From positions 620,001 to 684,000 of the forward strand of contig OZ345356.1 of NCBI GenBank assembly GCA_977006965.1: a stretch of DNA of 64,000 nt. The letters run 5' to 3'. Below, one piece after another: positions 29,413-39,049 of this stretch. Numbering within the stretch: the first letter of the stretch is position 1; each line of letters opens with the position of its first letter. Position numbers and translations under genes: made by a program. The DNA is from Phymatolithon calcareum. Taxonomy: Eukaryota; Rhodophyta; Florideophyceae; Hapalidiales. The notes beneath the pieces are model-generated. The model did not search any database. It was not told the DNA's origin and saw nothing but the letters and a program-made list of their open reading frames with translations.

Positions 29413-30048
29413 GAGACAGTGGAACGATTACTGGAAGAAGGGCGTACGGCGACGATTACATACATTGACTTCATAGCGGCGTTTGACTTCATCGACCATG
29501 ATCTTCTCATGTTATCTCTTCGAAGCTACGCGTGCCCGGAAAAATACGTCCGGTTCATATCGCTAATGTACACCACGGCAAGCGTCACAGTCCGATCTCA
29601 GCTCTGCAACGGATCACAGGTTTTCTCGAGGAAGATCCGCATTGATCGAGGCGTGCTGCAAGGAGACATAATAAGCTCCTTTTGCTTCATCATTGCTCTG
29701 GACCTAATCTTCCGACGACACAACTCGCAAACAGCTGGCATCACTCTTACGAGTACAATCCGAATCGATAAACTCGAATATGCTGATTAGCTCATTCGCA
29801 CATGGGAGTCTCAAGAAGAAAAACGAGTACGGAAGACCGCCTTCAGAAGTAATGGCCGTCCCCACTCAAAAATAGGACTCCAAAAGAGCAGGAGTAGGAC
29901 TCTAAGCGCGAGATGGTTCTTTGGTCACTTCCCGCGGAACCCAGTAGAAGTGAAAGAAGAGATAGGGGAATTGGAAATCTGGGCGGTAAGCGTGCTACAG
30001 AAAATACTTGTCAAACCAAACTGGAATAAGGAAGAGGAAAAGGAATAG
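29413..30048 (+). pseudogene. Non-LTR reverse transcriptase fragment
   Basis: The frame shows YIDFIAAFDFIDHDLL, then RGVLQGDIISSFCFIIALDL and KLEYAD followed by a stop where the second Asp of YADD should be. After the stop the same frame reads to 30048 with GHFPRNPVEVKEEI, so DNA between the RT core and tail has been lost. A different LINE lineage from LINE-A to -D here (RGVLQGD instead of RGVPQGSP). Inactive. Confidence 0.8.
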
Positions 30049-30397
30049 GAGCAAACAATTGATGGCTTTGGTTCCTCAAATGATATAGATTTGGAGCCGG
30101 AATACTCTCAGCGAGGCGCAATGTCAGAGATCTTATCTCTCGGAAGATAGGTGGAAAAGGTTTCATTGGATGGTTGTTTCTGACTTCCTTGCGTCCCTCC
30201 GACGATCGAGCGGAAACGTAATTAAGTGATTTATTGAGAAGGTACCATCAGAGCATTGAATTATTTATTTATTTTTATTCTTTTCTCGCGCAGTGTCGAG
30301 AATAAATATCAAGACTGTTGAGCGCAGAAGGAATAAATTATTGTATTTAAGTTTAGTGAGGAATAAATAACTGGTTATTCCCAATTATTGGATCCAT
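30049..30397. other. Non-coding gap 3' of the hAT gene
   Basis: No gene. GATTTATTGAGAAGGTACC at about 30230 is the exact inverse of a 19-bp word at about 25603. AATAAATA words near 30300-30370 could serve as polyA signals for the minus-strand hAT gene or belong to its terminal region. Confidence 0.35.
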
Positions 30398-31867
30398 CTA
30401 GCTGCTTTCTGTCGCAATAGCATTGACGTCTTCGATTCCCCACACATCCGAGTTAGCATGAAGGAGCATCTGCTTCTCGAAATTTGCAGGAATAACGCTT
30501 CTTCTTCTGTCATCCAACGCGTAACCAGCGATAGAGAAAAACCTCTCGCACATATTCGACGTCGGTACAATGAATCTCAAGTCCATGTACTCAGAATCAT
30601 AGGAAAGAACGCTTTTGCGACGCTTCAATGCGCGCTCGGCTAGCGATAGTGAGCGTTCATCAACAGTCAAACGCACAGCACAGATAGCACTCTTCAATTT
30701 CTCGGTAGCAAACAGCTCAGCCGGTGACATCGCAGAAACGCGTTTCTCCATAATTTTGACAATTCCGGACTCGAATTCAGGGTGATGGATGATTGCCGCC
30801 ATCGAGCCCAAGCGGACAGAAAGTTGTGGAAACTCTTCTATCACCGTATCGAATAATACCCGGGCGTCCGCCATCGATATGTCATCATTTTGGAGAGCCT
30901 TGGTAATTGAATCGAATGAAGAGAACTCCTCGCATAGCGACTCCACTTTTCGGTTTTGGCGTGCGCTTAACGTTAGAGCATCGATCTCGTCAATATTCAG
31001 CAAGGGTAGAAGCTCCTTGATAGCCATGTAGCGCTTGAGCATATGTGCTGTCGATGACCATCGCGTCACATTGCTCCGGTAGGCATGTAAGTGCGTAAAG
31101 TTGCGGAGTTTTGCGGCCGGTATAGGGTACGATAGCTTATGCATGATTGCCCTGATGTTCTCAATAATGGGTTGATGTTCGCGTATCCTGTCCTTCATGG
31201 CCAAATTAAAACGGTGGCTCGCACAACCAACAAAATGTACACCACATAAGTCCGCCAGTAATTTGTTCGTCGAACAGTTGTCGCCGATGAGTGCAACAAC
31301 ATTTGATAGCGATTTTCCAAACACACTTAGTACGAACTTGAGATATTCGAAGTGATTAGCCGCGCTCTGTCCTTCTTCGTCTTCGAAAGGAGAAAACCCC
31401 AACAAAAACTTCTCGTATCCGTGTTTCGTATTAGCCGGAAAGGTAGCGAATATCGCGACATAGTGAGTATTATTAGCGGTCCAACCGTCAAAAACGAGAG
31501 CAAAGTTCGACGGAAGACGACGTGAGATTTCCGATTCGACGTGTTTCGTGAGGCCACCGAGGAACTTCATGACGGTCTTGTAGCTCATGGAATCAAATCG
31601 ACAAGCGGCAGTGTAAATAGGGTTCTCGGCGACAGTAAACGGCAGCAGGCCTTTGACGATAAACTCTAGCCAGCCGTGGGCATGCAACGTTTTGCGAGGA
31701 TAAAACAGAGAGATAGGTTTCGAAACTCGTAAGGTATTTGTGCTCGACTCTTTCTCAGCGCATAAAACGTTTAAGTCGCTTGGATGCTCGGATTGAACGT
31801 GACTCACAAAATTGGTGTAGCCCCGTCCAGAATCTTTCCGTCGCGTTCCACATTTGCAAGTCCACAC
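30398..31867 (-). CDS. hAT-superfamily transposase
   Basis: 489 codons with no stop, reading from a non-ATG at 31867. The frame is open a little further upstream (FFTQSDPNSAV), where a stop precedes, so the first exon or Met is uncertain. N-terminus CKCGTRR...HVQSEHP is a BED-type zinc finger. Catalytic Asp in LVFDGWTANN (D127) and LIGDNCST (D196); CASHRFNLA helix at 215-223; C-terminal dimerisation block TSNMCERFFSIAG with the catalytic Glu at about 441. Typical length for a compact hAT. It resembles oomycete-type hAT proteins. Terminal repeats were not located. Confidence 0.85.
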   Translation of the reverse strand: MWTCKCGTRRKDSGRGYTNFVSHVQSEHPSDLNVLCAEKESSTNTLRVSKPISLFYPRKTLHAHGWLEFIVKGLLPFTVAENPIYTAACRFDSMSYKTVMKFLGGLTKHVESEISRRLPSNFALVFDGWTANNTHYVAIFATFPANTKHGYEKFLLGFSPFEDEEGQSAANHFEYLKFVLSVFGKSLSNVVALIGDNCSTNKLLADLCGVHFVGCASHRFNLAMKDRIREHQPIIENIRAIMHKLSYPIPAAKLRNFTHLHAYRSNVTRWSSTAHMLKRYMAIKELLPLLNIDEIDALTLSARQNRKVESLCEEFSSFDSITKALQNDDISMADARVLFDTVIEEFPQLSVRLGSMAAIIHHPEFESGIVKIMEKRVSAMSPAELFATEKLKSAICAVRLTVDERSLSLAERALKRRKSVLSYDSEYMDLRFIVPTSNMCERFFSIAGYALDDRRRSVIPANFEKQMLLHANSDVWGIEDVNAIATESS

Positions 31868-32668
31868 AGCGGAGTTGGGATCCGACTGTGTGAAAAACTA
31901 ATCGCGAACATGCTTACCGAAAACTCGCGGCATCTTGGGTGCTACCAAACGGTGCTCGCCTGGTACGCGGTTCCCGTTGTACTGTGTTGATTGCCATGGT
32001 TTTCATAATCCTAAATGAGGAGTCCGCAGCCGACACGTCATGTGCTATCGATGACAAACATGTCACTTTACTGTTCAAGAATACTATCGGGCCCAAATAA
32101 ACAATATAATCGTCGGGCCAAAATGCTGTCATTCTCCCCCAGAGACGTAGACTTAGTCGAGCGTTCTCGAGTAAATAATGCTTTCAAATAAATAAAATAA
32201 TTGTCGTAACCACGAAGATCTCAATAAATACAATAAATATGCGCGACTCAGGAATAAATTATTGGAACAATAATTTAAATAATTACAATAGCAATTATTT
32301 TTTCCAATGCTTTGGGTACCATGTGTTTCAACTTGAGGCAAGTCGGCACCTTTCTAACTTATCTACTTATCGTAGAGTTTGGTACTTGATTTTTGGTCTG
32401 TCTTTGACTTTTTCAAATTTTTCTGCGACTCATTTTCTTGTTCTCTTCTTCATTCTCGTCTCCATCAGCATTTTCTAGATAATTTGGCCGAATGTTTTCA
32501 TTCCTTATTGATTCTCTTCGCTTATCGATTCTTGATACTTGATTCTTGATATTTTTCTTGATTTGATGGGGGACGACCTACCTAGACTTAAGCCTATCAC
32601 CTTCCGTTTTGAATATTATTCTTGATGATCCCTCACACTGGCGCTGACCTATATTGTCGGAGCTTATC
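31868..32668. other. AT-rich non-coding gap
   Basis: Upstream of the hAT gene and left of the LINE-E nest. Contains repeated TTCTTGAT words (32510-32570) and AATAAATTATT-like stretches (about 32250-32300) similar to ones near 30330, possibly the other terminal region of the hAT element. No gene seen. Confidence 0.35.
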
Positions 32669-32683
32669 TTCAAAATTAGAGGA

Positions 32684-32947
32684 TGGATGGATGGATGGAT
32701 TTCTGTTTTATTGAAGCTCCCTTAGTCAATTATCATTGCACTTGAGAGACTTTTCGTTGCGCTACAATCCTTCGCTTACGTTTTCATTTTGATTTCGGAC
32801 ATTTTCTTTGGACGGTATCGACTGCCATTTCCAGCATCTCTTTTTGAATATCGGAAAGTCGTTGCTTGGGCATTAAGTTTGAGATAACTGTTAGAGCTTC
32901 ATCGAGTTCGGAATCTTCGTTTCTTGCTTGTTCTTGCCAGGGATATG
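32684..32947 (-). pseudogene. LINE-E ORF end and 3' UTR, left part
   Basis: Minus strand: NEDSELDEALTVISNLMPKQ ... VQRKCPKSK stop near 32785, then 3' UTR with CAATAAAAC and the ATCC repeat. Continues the frame of 43230-43483 across the Gypsy insertion. Confidence 0.7.
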
Positions 32948-33295
32948 TGTAATCACTGGGAGTGAAAAGATAAGGGTTGGAGTTTATCTTGAAAAGGGGT
33001 GATGTCTCTGTGATGCGATGCCTCTGTCTAAGGTGCGATCAGGATCGCTGCTTAAATAGGGCGGGGGCGAGCAATTGCACACCCTGCAAAACGGGGGGCA
33101 CTAACCGACGCTAGACTAAAAGTACGTTGAGTGTTAGTCGGTGTCTGCGATAAATCCGTTGGTTCCTCTTGGAAGAGTCGTTCACCATGCTATGTTCACG
33201 GTGTCGGTAGGTATATCGCAAGGAGCCGTTGTAGAGCTCCTAGGTCGATGGTGATAATGTTGCGTCTTACACCCCTGCAACATTGCGTGTCTACA
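32948..33295 (-). repeat. Gypsy 3' LTR (left)
   Basis: 348 bp; plus-strand ends TGTAATCACTGG and GTGTCTACA. Differs from the right LTR at only a few positions and one G-run length by eye. Confidence 0.92.
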
Positions 33296-33329
33296 GGGCC
33301 CCATACACTCGAAGAGTGTATTAATCTTT

Positions 33330-34520
33330 GATTCGCAATGCTTGCTTGGCCTTCTTCGCCAGCTTTTTCTTGCGAGAGTTGGACAAAAATGCTGCGAGTT
33401 CGTCCGGTACATCTTCATGAAGTTATTCGATCTTCTGCCACGTCCAATCGCTTTTTTCCGGCAAGCCTGACCATTGAACTTGAACGAAGATTCCATCTGA
33501 TGCTTCTCCTATATCTACGAGTTTTTCGATCATCTCGTACTTAGTCTCAGAGTGTTCAGCTTGTTTCGTCAGCTCATTGCTTGCCTTTTTTCCGTCAACA
33601 TCTGCACGGTACAGTTGCATTCTGCCCGATCCGTTTTCCCATCAACTATGCTTGTAACATCGTAGACCAATTCGCTGCCAATTGTAGTCACTCGCTTAGG
33701 ACCGATCCATTTGAACTGCAGTTTGTGCTTCTTCTTCTTGCCGTCCGGAACACGTACAACTACAAAATCGCCTAATTGAAATTGGTGACTCACGATGTTC
33801 GTGTTTTTGTTGTGCTGCTTGATTTGCTTCAATCGATTCTTGCTGACTTTATCCGCGACGTCTTTGTGCATATTCTCGATGGAAGACTGTAGTGTGTTAA
33901 TCTCCAGTAATTGCATAGCCCTTGCCTTTTCAATGCTTCTCATCTTCCCATCATATGCCTCAGAGTCAATGACTAGTTGTGTGCGCGTTGGCTTGATACC
34001 AGTCATGACTTGAAACGGACTTCTGTATGTTCCATCGGTGTTGGAACCTAGCCTTTTGAGGGGACATTCGTTGATAATTGTCATCAACATGCCTGTCACC
34101 GCAGTCCAATCCTGAGGCGCGAGTTTCAATTCGGACAAAAGAGCGTTCCAGGCAGCAAGCACAGTTCGCATTACTCTTTCCACGGTTCCGTTCACCCACG
34201 GGGAGTATGCTACCGTGAATGAGTGTCTAATTTTGTAGATATCGGCGAGATGTTCCACCACAACGTTCTTGAAATGAGATCCTTGGTCGGATACCCAGTT
34301 GTTCATAACAGTGAATGTGCGCATCCACCTTGCCAGTTCTTCAGCTGCTTTGTCCGCATTTGCAGCAACGGATGGACAGAGCCATACATAGGACGACAAA
34401 TCGTCTTTGATAACGAATAGGTATTTGTGCCCGGCAGTACTTGGACCTATATACAAAAAATCGAAATGTATAACTTCGTTGGGCCCATTTCCGTGTAATA
34501 CCGATGAAAGTGGGCGTGGG
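33330..34520 (-). pseudogene. Gypsy integrase and chromodomain-like C-terminus
   Basis: Integrase core: HFDFLYIGPSTAG (first Asp), WVSDQGSHFKN (second Asp), GTVERVMRTVLAAWN (Glu). Near the end KLVDIGEASDGIFVQVQWSG is a chromodomain-like fold, followed by a lysine-rich tail ending at about 33330. A TAA separates it from RNase H at about 34522, a frameshift lies near 33640, and a TAA interrupts the chromodomain at 33423. The sequence style resembles oomycete Gypsy elements. Confidence 0.85.
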
Positions 34521-34522
34521 AT

Positions 34523-36379
34523 TTAGGTACCGCTTTTCGATATGATGCAGTGAATGCACTTCTTCACGAACTCCTTGCAATCATTGACAATTGAGTCCCA
34601 CCAAAACTTCTCTTTCAGAGCGCTGCTTGTTGAGTCGAATCCTCTGTGTCCACCAGCACCGCAATGTGCTACAGTCAGAAGTTTAAGCTGGACTTCGATT
34701 GATTCAAATGGGATCCATACTTGTTTGCTTAGATAGTACAGATCACCTTCCTTCTTTGCCGCTTTTGCCGGCCTTGATTTTTCATGTTTGTTCTGTTCCG
34801 TGATGATCATTTGTGTTGTTGGCCACACAAAATCTTCGCTGAACGGTGATTTCACGATGTCGTTTTCCATCGATGTATCAGAAACCCTGCGACTCATGAC
34901 TTTCTTGATTCTGTACCCGGACAGCCAACGTGACATAATATCGGGCATAACGTTCCGCTCGCCTTCCACATGGTCAATTGTGTACGAGAACGCCGATAAG
35001 TAAACGGTCCATCTATGAACTTTGTTGATCACGTGGCTGCCAATCGTCGGTACCATTGCCATCGGGTGAAATGCAAATAGCAGGTTTCTGTGATCAGTGT
35101 ATAGGTGGATGTTTGCTTCCCCTGCGAGCATGTAGTCGAGCTTCCGGAAACACTTCAAAATGGCGTAGGTTTCCTTCTCGAATGTGCTCCATCGTTCTTG
35201 TGCTCTCTTGAAAGATGAACTAAGAAATACCAACGGCTCATGCTTTTGCTGCATTATGTCCTTGGTCAGTTCACTCTCATCACATTGCGTGACCACGGCA
35301 GCCCAATGTGCATCCGAGGCGTCCGTAAATATACAGAGAGCTTTGCCATAGTCTCGGTGCGATAGCTTTACCGCATTTCGAAGAGTTTCTTGCAACGACT
35401 TGAATGAATGTTCGTGCTCCGATCCCCATCCGAGGCTGTCCAACGAAATTTTTTGAATCGTTTTCTTCTTTCGCGACCCCGCTTTGTCGTAGGCGGTTTC
35501 CAGAATGCCTCGTAGCGCTTCACTTCGTTGTGAAAAATCAGGTATACTTGAAGCCATCCACTGGACGCAGTGTAAGTATTGGAATAGCTCGCCTGCATTT
35601 TCGGGCATATGTAGCTCCTTGAGACCACTGAGTCTCCGGGGATCACATTGTATCCCATGTTCATCAATCAGTCGGCCACACCAACGCACTTGTTTGGTGA
35701 ATAGCACAGACTTCCTCGCGCTGATTTTGAGTTTTCTCTGCTCACAAATCTTGAGATATTCTTGCAATGCATTTAAAAGACTTGCTTCTGTTTTTGCGTG
35801 AAACAGAAAGTCGTCAAGCCAAGCCTTCAAAAATTCTCGCAGGCTCACAAAACACGGTTCGACTCGGGATTGAAAATTCGCTCCGCTGTTCATCGCACCT
35901 TGTAATGTCCGTAATGGCTTGAATATCACAAATGGCGTGTGGAAACTGTGCACATTCTGACCTTCTTCGTCCAGGGGTAGTTGCCAGTAACCGCTGCAAA
36001 AGTCCATCGTAGCAAAGAACTTGCTCCCTGCGACATCCATGAGTTCTGCATCAATATTCGGCATTGGCCATGACACAGGTACAGTTCTTGCATTCGCCGG
36101 GGTTAAATCGAACGTCATTCGCTAATTTGCCGGTGGTGCTTTGGGTACCAACAGTGGTGCTGCGGCCCACGTGGCGTTTGAGTTAGGCGCAATAAACCCA
36201 TACTCCTCTAGCTTGGACATATACTTGAACATGAAATCGCGTTGATCAGCTGTGTATCGCCTCTGCTTGCAAATCACTGGTGTGATGCCGGGCTTCAATA
36301 CGACTTTCATCTGCTCGACGCTCGCAGGCGGATCATTTCCAAGGCGTAATCTGAAAACATCTCGATACGTTTCTAGCAT
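34523..36379 (-). pseudogene. Gypsy reverse transcriptase, RNase H and integrase zinc finger
   Basis: RT: MDFCSGYWQLPLDEE and AWLDDFLFHAKTE, where LDD stands for the usual YVDD. RNase H: IFTDASDAHWAAVV and MPDIMSRW. Then AHCGAGGHRG ... KKCIHCIISKSG, the HHCC finger of integrase. A TAG at 36122-36124 interrupts just before MTFDLTP, where families usually read YRMTFDL. Otherwise the frame is intact. Confidence 0.9.
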
Positions 36380-36384
36380 CTTGC

Positions 36385-37333
36385 TTACGTCTCCTGTCCC
36401 GATTTTGACAGCCCTTCTTCCTCTGCTTTAGTCAACATTTTGGCCAGAGCTTCGTCCATCTCCTTCTTGGTATCGATACCCAAGTCCAACCAGACTTCAT
36501 CACTGTCAGATCCGTCATCGAAATCATATGCGGCCTTGTCGGAATGATATACTCCTTCGGACATGATTCTCGCAATAGATCCTTTACGATACTGTTTTTC
36601 ATGGATGAGAAAATCAGCTTGAACGACACCTTCATATCGATCACATGCTGCTTCAAGGACGGCTTTTGTGTCCAGTCCAAGTGCTTCGAGTATTGGTCGT
36701 CCAAGTAGAGGATTCTTAACCTCTTGATTTGCAACCTGCCACACCAATTCTCGTATTGTGAGCGTTTTTGCATGTCGAATGAAGAGTTCTGTTGTAACCT
36801 TCACCTCCTTATTGCAGGAGACATAGATAGGTTCCTTCTCTGAATTGGTTGCGGCTGCCAATCCATATTTTCGTTCATTTTGGAACGTCCTTGTTTCAAT
36901 TCGGGCCCCGGTTTCCATTAACGTTGCATAAAGGTCCGGAGGCATTAGATTTATATCTGAGCCCGCATCCGCGCATATCGTTCTTGACTCCATTCCCCCA
37001 AATCTTGCCTTGATGAGTGTGGTATTTGTTGGATACGCGTCGCTGTTTCGGCTCGACACTTTCTTCGCGCCTTTCTTGTTCTTTTTCTTCTTTTTGTGTT
37101 CCTCCAGTAGCCGTTTCTTCTCGTCTTCCTCGCAATCTTCGCAGTCGCATAGAAAGTGCCTTTTTCCTTTGGCATTACATGGAGGATTAAGACATACTGG
37201 AATCCTTTTCTTTGGTTTCGTGTCCACTTGGGATCCAGATGGTTCTGTCTTCTTCGGTGTTGAGGTTGTGCCCTTAGGGTGCATACCTTCTGCCCTTTGG
37301 GATATTTCCGCTTCCTTGCACAACAAATTGATA
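36385..37333 (-). pseudogene. Gypsy gag C-terminus and aspartic protease
   Basis: Cysteine-bearing, lysine-rich stretch (CNAKGKRHFLC, then a poly-Lys run) continuing from gag across the LINE-A insertion, then protease with ICADAGSDINLMP (catalytic Asp) and LLGRPILEALGLDT. It ends SKSGQET-stop, and RT continues in another frame a few bases on, consistent with a frameshift site or with decay. Confidence 0.8.
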
Positions 37334-37455
37334 GAAAGGTTAGGACCGTTCGGGTCCGGTTTCAAGTTGGTACTACTGTACAAGCGAAAAAGCGCACCTG
37401 GGCCGAAGTAGCCCATCGAGGGGCCCCCACACCTCCGATGGGGGAGGCCGCGACA

Positions 37456-39045
37456 ATGAATCACGACATAGATGGCGAAATCAAGGAGACGAACGATGAA
37501 GGTCCCTGGATCGTCAACCGCAGTCGTAGATCGACTCGGCAAGCATCGCGCCCGAATACGGCGGCGGTGCAAAATATTGCAAAAAATAGCGAATTTATGA
37601 GAAACAGTTTCGGAACTGATGGGCCCTCTGGGGCACATCAAGGAGAGACGCTGGCTTGCGACGACGAGAACGTCGGAAATGGTGCGTCGAACCGGCAAGC
37701 GGAGAAGGAATTTGAAAATGCCGAGGAGCATCTGATTTCTAAAACCGTCCGTCAGAACCCGACCCGACAGAAGTTCGTGAAAGTTCGCCACTTAGCAACG
37801 TGCCCGGACTGCAACACGAAGGTCAGGATGAAGATTACTGGAGGAACAGCCAGAGCCCCACTGAAACTGATGTGCACAAAGTGCGGGCTCACGAAAAAGG
37901 GGAATGAAGTCTTACAACTCGTTAACCAAATCGAGTGTTCTCCCCGAAGTGAGACACAGGTTCCGGAAGTAGGCACAGCTGCCAGGGAACCAAAACAGGG
38001 TCAAGAAGATATGGATAAGGCTATCTCTGAAATGTCAAAGAGACTGTAAGAGATGGAATCCAGGCTCACAGTGACCGTAAACCGTGTCACTGTCCTTGAG
38101 GCACGGGTGCGGACCTTAGCTGAGGAGAACGCGATACTCCGAGCCAATAATAGGGAGCCCGAACACCCGCGAGGCGTTCTTGCGGAAGATGAAGACAACC
38201 CTGCTTCACCAGAAATGGAGTGGGGAGAGGAAAACCAAGCACGCGACAATGGTTCAGGCCTTCCAGTTAGTCCTGGCGAAAATCCTAGCAACGAACCAGA
38301 GCAAGAGCGAAACAGGAGGTCATATCTGCATGTTTTAAAGCAAAACACATCAGACGACGCCCTTCTAGCAGAAGACAAAGAAAAGGTGACGCGTTTTGGA
38401 GATCGCATGGGAGCATTCATGAGACCCAAAGGACAGGGCGCCTAAATTGCCGCTCTGTACATGAAGAATCTTCCCAGAGCAGAAAGAAATGAGATAGAAG
38501 AATCTATCAGAGAGCTACTCTCGAAACATAATGTGCTGCATATTTCATTCATTGGAAACTCCGTCATGGAGATCCTAGCCCAGAAAAAAGACGTACAAGC
38601 AAGCAAGGCACTAGTGAGATCCGCAAACCTTGTGTTGATGCTCCACTTCAGTGTATTCGATAATGCCCTAGGCAACAAGAGCATAGCTAACTCAAGCGAG
38701 GGACAGGCAAGAAACCTTGATAAACTGAGGAGCAGGGCTCGGCACTGCGAAAAGGCGGCCAACAACATCCAAGATAAGGACTGGTACAGAACCCTTGCCA
38801 GAACGGCGGACAGGAAGATAACGGAGATGGACAGAGACCAAAGAATCACTGCCCATTGGAAGCAATTCCCGCGCAGGCAGCTGGTTGCCCCTGGTTTTAG
38901 GCAAATTCTCCAAAGAGAAGAGAATCCACAGGAAGGAAACATAAATTCGAAGCATCCCACACCGGCAAAGCAAGTCACACCCGCAGAGCAAGACACCGAG
39001 ATCTCCACCGATACTCCCGAAGGATCTAAGAAAAAGAAGGACTAA
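37456..39045 (+). pseudogene. LINE-A ORF1 with two in-frame TAA codons
   Basis: One frame from ATG 37456 to TAA 39045, about 530 codons, interrupted by TAA at 38047 (SKRL-stop-EMESR) and at 38443 (GQGA-stop-IAAL). The first part has a Cys-x2-Cys pair, ATCPDCNTKVR, and a second, LMCTKCGLTKK, a likely zinc ribbon for RNA binding. The middle predicts coiled coil (RVTVLEARVRTLAEENAIL); the C-terminal part is basic. Both stops could come from CAA. ORF1 normally binds LINE RNA as a chaperone. Confidence 0.75.
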
Positions 39046-39049
39046 ACCA

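Noticed and set aside
37456-39045. Reassigned stop codon (TAA as Gln)
   Set aside because: Other ORFs here end in TAA, TAG and TGA, and stops of all three kinds interrupt dead elements; point mutation is simpler.
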